A stretch of 64,000 nucleotides of DNA, from positions 1 to 64,000 of the forward strand of contig CAJUMR010000010.1 of assembly GCA_910587475.1 (NCBI GenBank), given 5' to 3'. The DNA is from an uncultured Muribaculaceae bacterium. Its GTDB lineage: Bacteria > Bacteroidota > Bacteroidia > Bacteroidales > Muribaculaceae. Positions 16,269 through 25,065 of the stretch are shown one piece after another. The notes beneath the pieces were generated by a model. That model was given only the letters and a program-made list of their open reading frames with translations. It was not told the DNA's origin and ran no database searches. The translations under genes were made by a program, and so were the position numbers. The stretch's first letter is position 1, and each line of letters begins with the position of its first letter.

Positions 16269-18248
16269 ATGAGAATACGACCGTTCAAATCAGCTCTCGC
16301 AATCGTCATCACGCTCTTGTCTGCCCTCACTGCGGCAGCTGCATTACCGTCGAATGTCACATGGACAACCGACATAGAGCAAATATCCCCTACCGAAGGC
16401 GTAATCCGCTGGCATGCCGATATTAAAGAAGGATGGCACATCTACGGACTCGAAATGCCGTCGATGCCCGACACACCGCTGCCTCCGCCGACATCGTTCG
16501 ACATCGATCAAGTCGAAGGTCTGAGTCTCGACGGGCCTGTCGAAGCTTCGACCGAGATCGAGAGCCACTATGACGACGTTCTCAAACTCAACATCCCCTG
16601 GGTTTCAGGGTCTGTGACATTCTCACAAAAATTCAAACTCGACAGCAGCGTCAACGGAGCCGTGATATCAGGCACGATCAACTACATGGCCTGCAACAAC
16701 GACGCATGCACCCCGCCGGCTCACGAAGACTTCAGTCTGTCGTTCGGCACTGTCGCCGCTCCCGCGCCAGCCACACCCCGCAGCGACGAAGAGCAGCTCA
16801 ACGTCAATGCCGCCACATCGGCAGCCGAAATGTCGGAATGGTGGCAACCTGTCGACATGGCCAATGATCACGCGACCTCAGAAGCCGGCTGGCTGAGCAT
16901 CTTTGTATTCGGCTTCCTCGGAGGCCTGCTCGCGTTGCTGACTCCTTGTGTGTGGCCGATGATACCGATGACTGTCAGCTTCTTCCTAAAGAAAGGCAAA
17001 GATCGCCGTCGTTCGATCACAGATGCGGTCACCTATGGTCTGAGCATCGTTGTGATCTATCTTGTGATGGGCATCGCCCTCACTCTGATCTTCGACGCCG
17101 GCAAGCTCAACGAGATCGCCACCAGCGCCGTGTTCAACCTCATCTTCTTTGCCATGCTCGTGGTGTTTGCGATCTCCTTCTTCGGAGCGTTCAACATCAC
17201 CCTCCCATCAAAATGGTCAAACAAGATCGACAGCAAAGCCGAGTCGACGACAGGCATGATCAGCATCTTCTTCATGGCTTTCACTCTCGTGCTCGTATCG
17301 TTCTCATGCACAGGCCCGATCATCGGCACTCTTCTTGTCGAAGCCGCTTCTCAGGCAAGTATTCTCGGACCGGCCGTCGGCATGGGCGGTTTCGCGCTCG
17401 GACTGGCATTGCCTTTCGCACTCTTCGCATTTTTCCCCTCGCTGCTGAAAGAAATGCCCAAATCGGGCGGATGGCTCAATTCGGTCAAAGTGGTGCTCGG
17501 ATTTATCGAACTGATACTTTCGCTCAAATTCCTGTCGGTGGCCGATCTGGCCTACGGCTGGCGCATCCTCGACCGAGAGGTGTTCCTCGCCATATGGATC
17601 GTGCTTTTTGCCCTGCTCGGCTTCTATCTGCTCGGCAAACTGCGCTTCCCCCACGACTCTGAAAGCCGCCACACCGGCGTACTCGGCTTTTTCATGGCCG
17701 TCGCATCGTTCTCGTTTGCCGTCTACCTTCTTCCTGGCCTGTGGGGCGCGCCGCTCAAAAGCATCTCGGCTTTCGCACCACCGCTGACAACCCAGGATTT
17801 CAACCTCTATGGCGGAACATTCAAAGAGTTTCATGACTACGACGAAGGCATGGCCTACGCGTCGGAGAACGGGCTGCCTGTGATCGTCGATTTCTCGGGT
17901 TATGCATGCGTCAACTGCCGCAAGATGGAAGGCGCAGTGTTCGACACTCAGGTTGTGCGCGAAGCCATCGAAAACGGCTATGTGCTCATCAAACTCATGG
18001 TCGACGACAAAGAGCGTCTCGCCGTGCCCTACGCTGTCGAAGAATATGGCTCGACCACGCGCATATCAACCGTCGGCGACCGATGGAGCTATCTGCAACG
18101 CCACAAGTTCGGCATCAACTCTCAACCCTACTATGTGCTGCTCGACAACAAGGGCAAGCCGCTCGGCCCGGCACGCACCTACGACGAGAACGTCGATGAC
18201 TTCCTCGACTGGCTAAACAGAGGCGCTGAAGCTTACAAAAACCGTTAA
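16269..18248 (+). CDS. dsbD: DsbD-type thiol:disulfide interchange protein
   Basis: A 659-residue transmembrane reductant conduit. The order is signal peptide (to about residue 24), an N-terminal DsbD-alpha immunoglobulin-like domain with CNNDACTPP, a CcdA-like membrane core (about residues 210-500, with conserved LLALLTPCVWPMIPMTVSFF and LVLVSFSCTGPIIGTLLVE), and a C-terminal thioredoxin domain with the active site C547-V-N-C550 (SGYACVNCRKMEGAVFD). It would carry electrons from cytoplasmic thioredoxin to the periplasm. It is second in a tight rightward operon and follows a stand-alone copy of its own first domain. Confidence 0.95.
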   Translation: MRIRPFKSALAIVITLLSALTAAAALPSNVTWTTDIEQISPTEGVIRWHADIKEGWHIYGLEMPSMPDTPLPPPTSFDIDQVEGLSLDGPVEASTEIESHYDDVLKLNIPWVSGSVTFSQKFKLDSSVNGAVISGTINYMACNNDACTPPAHEDFSLSFGTVAAPAPATPRSDEEQLNVNAATSAAEMSEWWQPVDMANDHATSEAGWLSIFVFGFLGGLLALLTPCVWPMIPMTVSFFLKKGKDRRRSITDAVTYGLSIVVIYLVMGIALTLIFDAGKLNEIATSAVFNLIFFAMLVVFAISFFGAFNITLPSKWSNKIDSKAESTTGMISIFFMAFTLVLVSFSCTGPIIGTLLVEAASQASILGPAVGMGGFALGLALPFALFAFFPSLLKEMPKSGGWLNSVKVVLGFIELILSLKFLSVADLAYGWRILDREVFLAIWIVLFALLGFYLLGKLRFPHDSESRHTGVLGFFMAVASFSFAVYLLPGLWGAPLKSISAFAPPLTTQDFNLYGGTFKEFHDYDEGMAYASENGLPVIVDFSGYACVNCRKMEGAVFDTQVVREAIENGYVLIKLMVDDKERLAVPYAVEEYGSTTRISTVGDRWSYLQRHKFGINSQPYYVLLDNKGKPLGPARTYDENVDDFLDWLNRGAEAYKNR

Positions 18249-18283
18249 ACCTACCTTCTCACGCAATTAGAACCAAACCCGAA

Positions 18284-19072
18284 ATGTCACATTCACGCGA
18301 CGAACGTCTTGCCGCCATCGGCAAAGTGATCGATACACTCGACATACTCCGTGTGCGCTGTCCCTGGGATGCCAAGCAGACCAACGACAGCCTGCGCGCC
18401 AACACCATCGAAGAAGTCTACGAACTTGCTCAGGCTCTGCTCAACGACGACACTGCCGACATCAAGAAGGAACTCGGCGATGTGCTGCTCCACATCCTGT
18501 TCTACTCAAAGATCGCCGACGAAAAGGGACAGTTTGACATAGCCGATGTGGCCGAAGCGCTCAACGACAAGCTCGTGTTCCGCCACCCCCACGTATTCGG
18601 CGAGGTGCATGTCGACAACTCTCACGACGTAGAGACCAACTGGGAGAAAATCAAGCTTAAAGAGAAAGGCGGCAACCGCACAGTGCTCGCCGGAGTGCCC
18701 GAAGCCCTCCCGGCCATGATCAAGGCCGCCCGCATCCAGGAGAAAGCTGCCAACGTCGGTTTCGACTGGCAGAAGCGAGAAGATGTGTGGAAGAAAGTTG
18801 CAGAAGAGACTGCCGAGGTCGGCGAAGCGATCGCAACAGACAACAAAAACGACATCGAAGCCGAATTCGGCGACATACTGTTCAGCATCATCAATGCTGC
18901 GCGGCTCTATGGCGTCAATCCGGAGAATGCCCTCGAACGCACCAACCGCAAATTCATCAGCCGCTTCAACCACATCGAACAATCGGCCGTCAAGTCAGGC
19001 CGCAACATCTCCGACCTGACACTCGAAGAGATGGACGCCCTGTGGAGCGAAGCCAAACAACAACATAAATAA
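18284..19072 (+). CDS. mazG: Nucleoside triphosphate pyrophosphohydrolase MazG
   Basis: A 262-residue MazG with two tandem all-alpha NTP-pyrophosphatase domains (about residues 20-125 and 150-255). The first has LRVRCPWDAKQTNDSLRANT and EEVYELAQALL with the acidic EExxE/ExxD set (KKELGDVLLHILFYSKIADE). The second has EETAEVGEAI and EAEFGDILFSIINAARLYG. It hydrolyses (d)NTPs to monophosphate and diphosphate, cleaning the nucleotide pool. It lies 35 bases after dsbD and 1 base before topB, so it is probably part of the same transcript. Confidence 0.95.
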   Translation: MSHSRDERLAAIGKVIDTLDILRVRCPWDAKQTNDSLRANTIEEVYELAQALLNDDTADIKKELGDVLLHILFYSKIADEKGQFDIADVAEALNDKLVFRHPHVFGEVHVDNSHDVETNWEKIKLKEKGGNRTVLAGVPEALPAMIKAARIQEKAANVGFDWQKREDVWKKVAEETAEVGEAIATDNKNDIEAEFGDILFSIINAARLYGVNPENALERTNRKFISRFNHIEQSAVKSGRNISDLTLEEMDALWSEAKQQHK

Positions 19073-19073
19073 C

Positions 19074-21110
19074 GTGGCAACAGTCTGCATTACGGAGAAA
19101 CCGAGCGTTGCGCGCGACATCGCCGCAATCATCGGGGCAAACACTCGCCGCGAAGGCTACTTCGAAGGCAACGGCTATCAGGTGACCTGGACATTCGGTC
19201 ACCTCTGCTGTCTCAAAGAGCCCCACGACTACACGCCGCTGTGGAAACGATGGTCGCTCGGCGCCCTGCCGATGCTGCCCCCGAAATTCGGCATCAAGAT
19301 CATCGACGACGAAGGCATACGACGGCAGTTCCATGTAATCGAAACACTCGTCTCAGCCGCCGACGAAGTGGTCAACTGCGGTGATGCCGGACAGGAAGGT
19401 GAACTCATCCAGCGCTGGGTGATGCAGAAAGCCGGCGTTCATTGTCCGGTGAAGCGCCTGTGGATCTCGTCGCTGACCGATCAATCGATCCGCGAGGGCT
19501 TCGAGTCGCTGCAACCCGAAGCGAAATTCGACAACCTTTACTTCGCCGGCATGTCGCGGGCGATCGGAGACTGGATCCTCGGCATGAACGCTACACGGCT
19601 CTATTCGCTGAAATATGGCGGCCAAGGCAACGTTCTGTCGATCGGACGCGTGCAGACCCCTACCCTTGCCCTGATCGTAAAGAGGCATTTCGAAATCGCC
19701 AATTTCAAGCCTGAGAATTTCTGGGAGTTGAAGACCGTCTACCGCGACGTGACGTTCAACGCCTCGAAAGGGCGCTTCAACGATCCGGCCGAAGCCGAGT
19801 CGACGCTCGCGTCACTCGCCGAAGAGCCGTTCACGATCACATCGGTGACCGACAAAAAAGGCCGCGAGGCGCCCCCGCGACTGTTCGACCTCACATCGCT
19901 GCAGGTCGAGTGCAACAAGCGGTGGGGCTGGACCGCCGAAGAGTCGCTGCAGCTGATCCAGTCGCTCTACGAGAAAAAAGTGACCACCTATCCGCGCGTC
20001 GACACCACCTATCTGAGCGAGGACATCTACCCGAAGATCCCCGGCATTCTGCGTCAGATGACGCCATATGCCGACCGCACCGCACCCGTACTTGCAGGCA
20101 AGATACCCCATAGCAAAAAGGTGTTCGACAACTCCAAAGTCACTGACCACCACGCGATAATACCAACCGGTCAGGCGCCGACGGCCCTCGTCGGCAACGA
20201 ACGTAAGCTCTATCATCTGATAGCGATGCGCTTCATCGCCGCCTTCTATCCCGATTGTATCTTCCTGCAGACCACCGTGCTCGGCAAGGCTGCAGAAGTG
20301 GAATTCAAGGCTGTCGGCAAGGTGATCGAGTCGGCCGGATGGCGCACATTGTTTGCCGGTGACACCAACGACAACGACAAAGCGCAGGACGACGGCGACA
20401 GCATCATGCCGCCGTTCAAGGTCGGCGAATCGGGTCCTCACACCCCGGCACTGCAACAGAAAACCACCCAGCCTCCGAAATACTACACCGAAGGCACGCT
20501 GCTGCGCGCAATGGAGTCGGCAGGCAAAACGGTCGACGACGACGAACTCCGCGAAGCGATGAAAGAAAACGGCATCGGACGCCCGTCGACACGCGCAGCC
20601 ATAATCGAAACGCTGTTCAAACGCCGCTATATCTACCGCGAGCGTAAGAACATAATGGCATCACAAGCCGGCATCGACCTTATCGCCACAATTCGCGACG
20701 AACTGCTCAAAAGCGCCAAGCTCACAGGCCTTTGGGAAAACAAGCTCCGACGCATCGAGCGCGGCGACTACTCTGCGCCTGAATTTATCGGCGAACTCAA
20801 GACCCAGATAAGTGAAATAGTGATCAACGTGCTGACCGACAATTCGTCGCGCCGCATCGAGACCGCCGAAGAAAAACCCGAAAAGCCAAAAAAAGAAGCT
20901 AAACCCAAAGCCAAACGCGCCCCCCGCAAGAAAAAAATCGACAGTCTCGATGCTATAGCATGTCCGGTGTGCGGCAAAGGCCACATTATCAAGGGCCGCA
21001 CAGCCTATGGATGCTCCCGCTACGCCGAAGGCTGCTCATGCCGCCTGCCCTTCGAACAGTATCCCGACTCGCTCACCCCGGCGCAACTGGCCGACAAACT
21101 GAAAAAATAA
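19074..21110 (+). CDS. topB: DNA topoisomerase III (type IA)
   Basis: A 678-residue type IA topoisomerase that relaxes negative supercoils and decatenates DNA through a 5'-phosphotyrosine. The GTG start at 19074 lies one base after the mazG stop. It has the TOPRIM domain (residues 1-150, CITEKPSVARDIAAIIG), the active-site region KKVTTYPRVDTTYLSEDIYP (the catalytic Tyr is expected in the YPRVDTTYL motif), and GIGRPSTRAAIIETL. A basic Lys/Pro linker leads to a C-terminal zinc ribbon (CPVCGKGH and YGCSRYAEGC). Chromosomal and conjugative-element TopB copies look alike; nothing mobile is nearby. Confidence 0.95.
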   Translation: MATVCITEKPSVARDIAAIIGANTRREGYFEGNGYQVTWTFGHLCCLKEPHDYTPLWKRWSLGALPMLPPKFGIKIIDDEGIRRQFHVIETLVSAADEVVNCGDAGQEGELIQRWVMQKAGVHCPVKRLWISSLTDQSIREGFESLQPEAKFDNLYFAGMSRAIGDWILGMNATRLYSLKYGGQGNVLSIGRVQTPTLALIVKRHFEIANFKPENFWELKTVYRDVTFNASKGRFNDPAEAESTLASLAEEPFTITSVTDKKGREAPPRLFDLTSLQVECNKRWGWTAEESLQLIQSLYEKKVTTYPRVDTTYLSEDIYPKIPGILRQMTPYADRTAPVLAGKIPHSKKVFDNSKVTDHHAIIPTGQAPTALVGNERKLYHLIAMRFIAAFYPDCIFLQTTVLGKAAEVEFKAVGKVIESAGWRTLFAGDTNDNDKAQDDGDSIMPPFKVGESGPHTPALQQKTTQPPKYYTEGTLLRAMESAGKTVDDDELREAMKENGIGRPSTRAAIIETLFKRRYIYRERKNIMASQAGIDLIATIRDELLKSAKLTGLWENKLRRIERGDYSAPEFIGELKTQISEIVINVLTDNSSRRIETAEEKPEKPKKEAKPKAKRAPRKKKIDSLDAIACPVCGKGHIIKGRTAYGCSRYAEGCSCRLPFEQYPDSLTPAQLADKLKK

Positions 21111-21613
21111 TGGCAGACAACGAACTCTTTCCAACCGTAGACACCGACGGACGTGTGACAGGATCGGCTACCCGCCGCGAGTGCCACTCAGGCTCGATGC
21201 TCCTCCACCCGGTAGTGCATCTCCACGTGTTTGCACCTGACGGAACGCTGTTGCTTCAGAAGCGCTCCGACGACAAAGACATACAACCCGGCCGTTGGGA
21301 CACATCGGTCGGAGGTCACGTCGATTACGGCGAAAGCATCGCGACCGCCCTGCGTCGGGAGGCGGCCGAAGAACTCGGGCTCACTGAGTTTGAGGCTGAA
21401 GCGCTGTCGCCCTATGTGTTTCAATCGTCAGTGGAGCGCGAACTCGTCAACACGTTCGTAACTACGGTCGAAAAAGACTATCCTTTTGTGTTTCAGCGCG
21501 AGGAGATCAGCGAGATCGCCTTCTGGAGCCACGACGAAATCAAAGCCGCCATCGGCAAGGGCATACTCACCCCCAACTTCGAACAAGAATATATCAGGCT
21601 GCTTGAAAAATGA
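21110..21613 (+). CDS. Nudix hydrolase (IPP isomerase-like subgroup)
   Basis: A 167-residue Nudix protein whose ATG shares one base with the topB stop (TAATG), implying translational coupling. The Nudix box GX5EX7REUXEEXGU reads GGHVDYGESIATALRREAAEELGL, with the metal-binding glutamates intact. The opening (LFPTVDTDGRVTGSATRREC) and the LLQKRSDDKDIQPGRWDTSV stretch resemble the isopentenyl-diphosphate isomerase-like/YfcD group, but the isomerase active-site Cys is not evident, so a diphosphatase is more likely. With MazG in the same operon, a housecleaning role on nucleotides is plausible. Confidence 0.88.
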   Translation: MADNELFPTVDTDGRVTGSATRRECHSGSMLLHPVVHLHVFAPDGTLLLQKRSDDKDIQPGRWDTSVGGHVDYGESIATALRREAAEELGLTEFEAEALSPYVFQSSVERELVNTFVTTVEKDYPFVFQREEISEIAFWSHDEIKAAIGKGILTPNFEQEYIRLLEK

Positions 21614-21765
21614 CAGCCAACGAGATCATACAGACCGCCATTGTGGCCGCCATTCTCATCGGGTGCGCAGTCAGCATCGTCGCAAGAATCAGGCGAAAAA
21701 AACACTGCTCATGCTGCGATTCGACGACATGCCCGTTGAAAAAGAAATCACAGAAGCAAACTTAG
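21610..21765 (+). CDS. Small Cys-rich membrane protein (FeoB-associated-like)
   Basis: A 51-residue gene whose ATG overlaps the Nudix stop by four bases (ATGA). One transmembrane helix (about residues 6-27, IIQTAIVAAILIGCAVSIVA) is followed by RIRRKKHCSCCDSTTCPLKK, a basic tail with four clustered cysteines. This layout (N-terminal helix, then CxCC and CP cysteines) matches the FeoB-associated Cys-rich membrane protein family, although no feo genes are nearby. Overlap with the preceding gene is the main argument that it is translated. It could bind a metal or an iron-sulfur cluster (inference). Confidence 0.7.
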   Translation: MTANEIIQTAIVAAILIGCAVSIVARIRRKKHCSCCDSTTCPLKKKSQKQT

Positions 21766-21841
21766 CGGCTTCATAAATCTGTGCTTTATCCGCTGTGGCA
21801 TAGAGCAATAGAAAAATGCAACCGATTTTTTAGAGAAAAGA

Positions 21842-21873
21842 TTGCGCGGAATTAAAAATAAGCATTAAATTTG
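21842..21873 (+). promoter_or_regulatory. Predicted promoter for the ferredoxin gene
   Basis: TTG at 21842-21844 and TAAATTTG at 21866-21873 are separated by 21 bases, a good -33/-7 pair. The leader to the ATG at 21926 is about 48 bases. Confidence 0.65.
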
Positions 21874-21925
21874 CACCGCAAAACAATTCGAAACCCGTAT
21901 TATAATTATCTAAAACAAATCAATT

Positions 21926-22096
21926 ATGGCTTACGTAATTACCGATCGCTGTGTGGCTTGTGGAACTTGTCTTCCCGTATGCCCCGTAGAAGCAATCTCA
22001 GAAGGCGAAATCTATCACATCGATCCCGATACCTGCATCGAATGTGGTTCATGTGCTGAAGTGTGCCCCAGCGGTGCAATCGAACCCGGCGAATAA
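21926..22096 (+). CDS. 2[4Fe-4S] ferredoxin
   Basis: A 56-residue bacterial-type ferredoxin with two tandem CxxCxxCxxxCP cluster motifs: CVACGTCLPVCP (residues 9-20) and CIECGSCAEVCP (residues 37-48). It is a soluble low-potential electron carrier, used for example by pyruvate:ferredoxin oxidoreductase, hydrogenases or Rnf in anaerobes. It is monocistronic, with its own promoter (21842-21873) and a strong terminator right after it, consistent with high constitutive expression. Confidence 0.97.
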   Translation: MAYVITDRCVACGTCLPVCPVEAISEGEIYHIDPDTCIECGSCAEVCPSGAIEPGE

Positions 22097-22122
22097 TCGC
22101 TTCAGAGCATACAATTCATAAC

Positions 22123-22153
22123 AAAGGCGCGGCCTCAGGTCGCGCCTTTGTTG
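22123..22153 (+). terminator. Rho-independent terminator after ferredoxin
   Basis: AAAGGCGCG (22123-22131) pairs with CGCGCCTTT (22141-22149) around a nine-base loop, followed by GTTGT. It starts 27 bases after the ferredoxin stop. Confidence 0.85.
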
Positions 22154-22217
22154 TCTCCGGTCCCCGGGCATTCTGTTAAAAAGCTTTGTCTATGGGTGGA
22201 ATCCGCAAGAGTTTTAT

Positions 22218-22225
22218 TAACTTTG
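22218..22225 (+). promoter_or_regulatory. Predicted -7 element for lptD
   Basis: TAACTTTG is an exact TAnnTTTG match 27 bases before the TTG start at 22252. The -33 region is weak: the nearest TTTG (22185-22188) is too far away. Confidence 0.45.
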
Positions 22226-22251
22226 TGTGTTTATAAGACTATGTCCGAACG

Positions 22252-25023
22252 TTGAGAACGTCTCTACTATATATCATCGCTCTGCTATTCTTGCCTTCGC
22301 TCTGTCTGGCCATAAGCCGCGACGGAGACGAACCGCTTGACACAGCGTCTGTTGCGTCGGCGTCAGACAGTCTGACCATCGACTCCGTGATGCCCGACAG
22401 CATAGCCGCCCCCTCTGCAACAGCACAATCCGACACCACTGCGCCGACAAGCATGCCGACCGCAGCCGACGACTCACTGCAGCCGCGCAGCCGCATAGTG
22501 CGCGAAAAAGCCGATCTGGAAACCGTTGTTAATTTTTCGTCATCCGACTCCATGCTGATCATCCGCCGCGACTCGGCATTCATGTATGGACAAAGCACAG
22601 TTCAATATGGCAATATACAGCTCGACGCGGCTCAGATAGAGATGGACCTGTCGGACAACACCGTCTATGCCGTAGGCCGCATCGATTCGATCGGTGAAGT
22701 GGAAGGCAAGCCTGTGTTCACCGACAACGGCACGGAGTATGAAGCGGCAACCATGCGCTACAACATGACGTCGGAAAAAGGCTATATCACCAACGTTGTC
22801 ACCCAGCAGGGCGAAGGCTATCTGACCGGCGGCAACACCAAGAAAGCAGCCGACGGATCGTTCTACACCAAAGACGGCTTCTACACCACCTGCGACGACC
22901 ACGAGTGCCCTCACTTCGGCTTCCAGCTCACGAAAGCCAAGATCCAACCCGGCAAAAACATCGTCACGGGTCCGGCCTACATGGTCCTCGCCGGTCTGCC
23001 ACTGCCGCTCGCAGTGCCTTTCGGCTACTTCCCGTTCACCGAAAGCTATTCGTCGGGAGTGATAGTGCCGACCTTCGGCGACGACTACAACCGCGGCTTC
23101 TATCTGAGCAACGGCGGCTACTACTTCGCAATCAGCGACAACATGGACGCGGCTCTGACCGGCGAAATCTACACCAAAGGATCGTGGGGGCTCCGCGCAC
23201 AGTCCAACTATGTGAAACGCTACAAATACAGCGGAAATTTCAACATCAGCTACCTGAAGACCATCTCAGGCGAGAAAGGCGATCCGGATTACTCGACACA
23301 GACCAACTTCCAGATACTCTGGAGCCACACCCAGGACGCCAAGGCCAACCCCAACATGAACCTGTCGGCGAGCGTCAACTTCACGACAAGCGGCTATTCG
23401 CGCAACGACCTCGGATCGTACTACTCTCCGTCGTTCACCGAGAACACAAAAAGTTCGACGGTCAATATGACCTACCGCATTCCAAATTCAAAATGGTCGT
23501 TCTCTACGACTATGAACGTGTCGCAACGCACTCAGGACTCGACACTGGCAGTATCGTTCCCCAACCTGACTGTGACCATGTCGCAGACCTACCCCTTCAA
23601 GCGCAAGAAACGCGCCGGCGACGAGAAATGGTATGAAAAAATCAAGCTGTCCTACTCCGGACAGTTCCAGAACTCGCTGACGGCCAAGCAAGACGTATTC
23701 TTCAAAAAGAGTCTGATCAAGGACTGGCGCAACGGCATGCGTCACGAGATACCTATCTCCGCGACATTCAACGCGTTCAACTACATCAACATCACCCCGT
23801 CGATCAGACTCACCGACCGAATGTACACCAACAAAGTCACCCGTCACTGGGACGAATTGCGCGGCGTAGAGGTCTGCGACACCAACTACAACTTCTACAA
23901 CGTCTACGACTTCACGACGTCAGTATCGCTCGACACCAAGATCTACGGTTTCTTCCAGCCGCTTGGTTTCCTCGGCAAGAAGATCAAGATGGTAAGACAC
24001 GTGCTGACGCCCTCGGTATCGTTCAACTACTCCCCCGACTTCGGATCGCCGTTCTTCGGCTACTACGGACAGTATCAGTACACCGGAGTCAATGGCGAAG
24101 CACTTGTCAAGCGCTACAATTACTTCCCCAACGCCCTCTATGGCGTCCCGGGCGAAGGCAAAACGGGATCGTTGAGCTACTCACTGTCGAACAACCTCGA
24201 AATGAAGGTGAAGAGCGACAACGACTCGATCGGAGAAAAGAAGATCTCACTGATCGAAAACCTGTCGCTGTCGCAGAGCTACAACTTCGCAGCCGACTCG
24301 ATGAATTTCAGCGACATCAACTCGTCGATCCTGATCAGAGTTACCAAAGGCTTCAACCTCAATCTCTCGGCCGTATGGGACGTCTACACCTACCAACTCA
24401 ACGAGTACGGCAACCCTGTGAGAGTCAACATACCCCGCTGGAAGGCAGGAAAGGGTCTCGGCCGTCTGCGCTCGACAGGCACATCGTTCTCCTACACGTT
24501 CAACAACGACACATTCAAGCGCAAGGACAAAAACAAAAACAAGAACAAAGACAACAACGACCAGAATCAGAGCGGCTCGCAGTACGACCGCAACCAACGC
24601 GACCAACAGAACGGCAACGACGGAGGCGGCGGATCATTTGACTCGGACGGGTATATGAAATGGTCAGTGCCATGGAGTCTGTCGGTGAACTATTCGGTCA
24701 GCTATGCCTACGGAGCGTTCAACAAGCAGAAGCTCGAATACGACGGCCGCATAACCCAGAACCTGAGTTTCTCGGGCAATATACAGCCGACCAAAAACTG
24801 GAACTTCTCGTTCTCGGCGTCGTACAACTTCGACACTCACAAACTGGCATATATGAACTGTAACATCGGCCGCGATCTCCACTGCTTCACGATGAATGCA
24901 AGCTTTGTGCCGGTCGGCCCTTACAAGAGCTACAACTTCCACATCTCAGTGAAATCAGCGCTCCTGAGCGATCTCAAATACGACAAACGCTCGTCTATCT
25001 CCAACGGCATCATATGGTATTGA
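22252..25023 (+). CDS. lptD: LptD-like LPS assembly outer-membrane protein (OstA domain)
   Basis: A 923-residue outer-membrane protein of the Bacteroidetes LptD type, which inserts lipopolysaccharide into the outer leaflet. It has a signal peptide (residues 1-20, MRTSLLYIIALLFLPSLCLA), a Ser/Thr/Asp-rich linker, an N-terminal OstA-like beta-jellyroll (about 80-210, TVQYGNIQLDAAQIEMDL) and a long C-terminal beta-barrel ending SISNGIIWY with a terminal aromatic. A low-complexity Lys/Asn/Gly loop (KDKNKNKNKDNNDQNQSG, about residues 757-800) interrupts the barrel. The start is a TTG: an in-frame stop at 22234 rules out an upstream ATG, and the first nearby ATG (22241) opens a four-codon frame ending inside the TTG. 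Confidence 0.88.
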   Translation: MRTSLLYIIALLFLPSLCLAISRDGDEPLDTASVASASDSLTIDSVMPDSIAAPSATAQSDTTAPTSMPTAADDSLQPRSRIVREKADLETVVNFSSSDSMLIIRRDSAFMYGQSTVQYGNIQLDAAQIEMDLSDNTVYAVGRIDSIGEVEGKPVFTDNGTEYEAATMRYNMTSEKGYITNVVTQQGEGYLTGGNTKKAADGSFYTKDGFYTTCDDHECPHFGFQLTKAKIQPGKNIVTGPAYMVLAGLPLPLAVPFGYFPFTESYSSGVIVPTFGDDYNRGFYLSNGGYYFAISDNMDAALTGEIYTKGSWGLRAQSNYVKRYKYSGNFNISYLKTISGEKGDPDYSTQTNFQILWSHTQDAKANPNMNLSASVNFTTSGYSRNDLGSYYSPSFTENTKSSTVNMTYRIPNSKWSFSTTMNVSQRTQDSTLAVSFPNLTVTMSQTYPFKRKKRAGDEKWYEKIKLSYSGQFQNSLTAKQDVFFKKSLIKDWRNGMRHEIPISATFNAFNYINITPSIRLTDRMYTNKVTRHWDELRGVEVCDTNYNFYNVYDFTTSVSLDTKIYGFFQPLGFLGKKIKMVRHVLTPSVSFNYSPDFGSPFFGYYGQYQYTGVNGEALVKRYNYFPNALYGVPGEGKTGSLSYSLSNNLEMKVKSDNDSIGEKKISLIENLSLSQSYNFAADSMNFSDINSSILIRVTKGFNLNLSAVWDVYTYQLNEYGNPVRVNIPRWKAGKGLGRLRSTGTSFSYTFNNDTFKRKDKNKNKNKDNNDQNQSGSQYDRNQRDQQNGNDGGGGSFDSDGYMKWSVPWSLSVNYSVSYAYGAFNKQKLEYDGRITQNLSFSGNIQPTKNWNFSFSASYNFDTHKLAYMNCNIGRDLHCFTMNASFVPVGPYKSYNFHISVKSALLSDLKYDKRSSISNGIIWY

Positions 25024-25065
25024 TCCGCGGGAGCAAGCGCTGTCGCCACTCCATAAACAACGACT

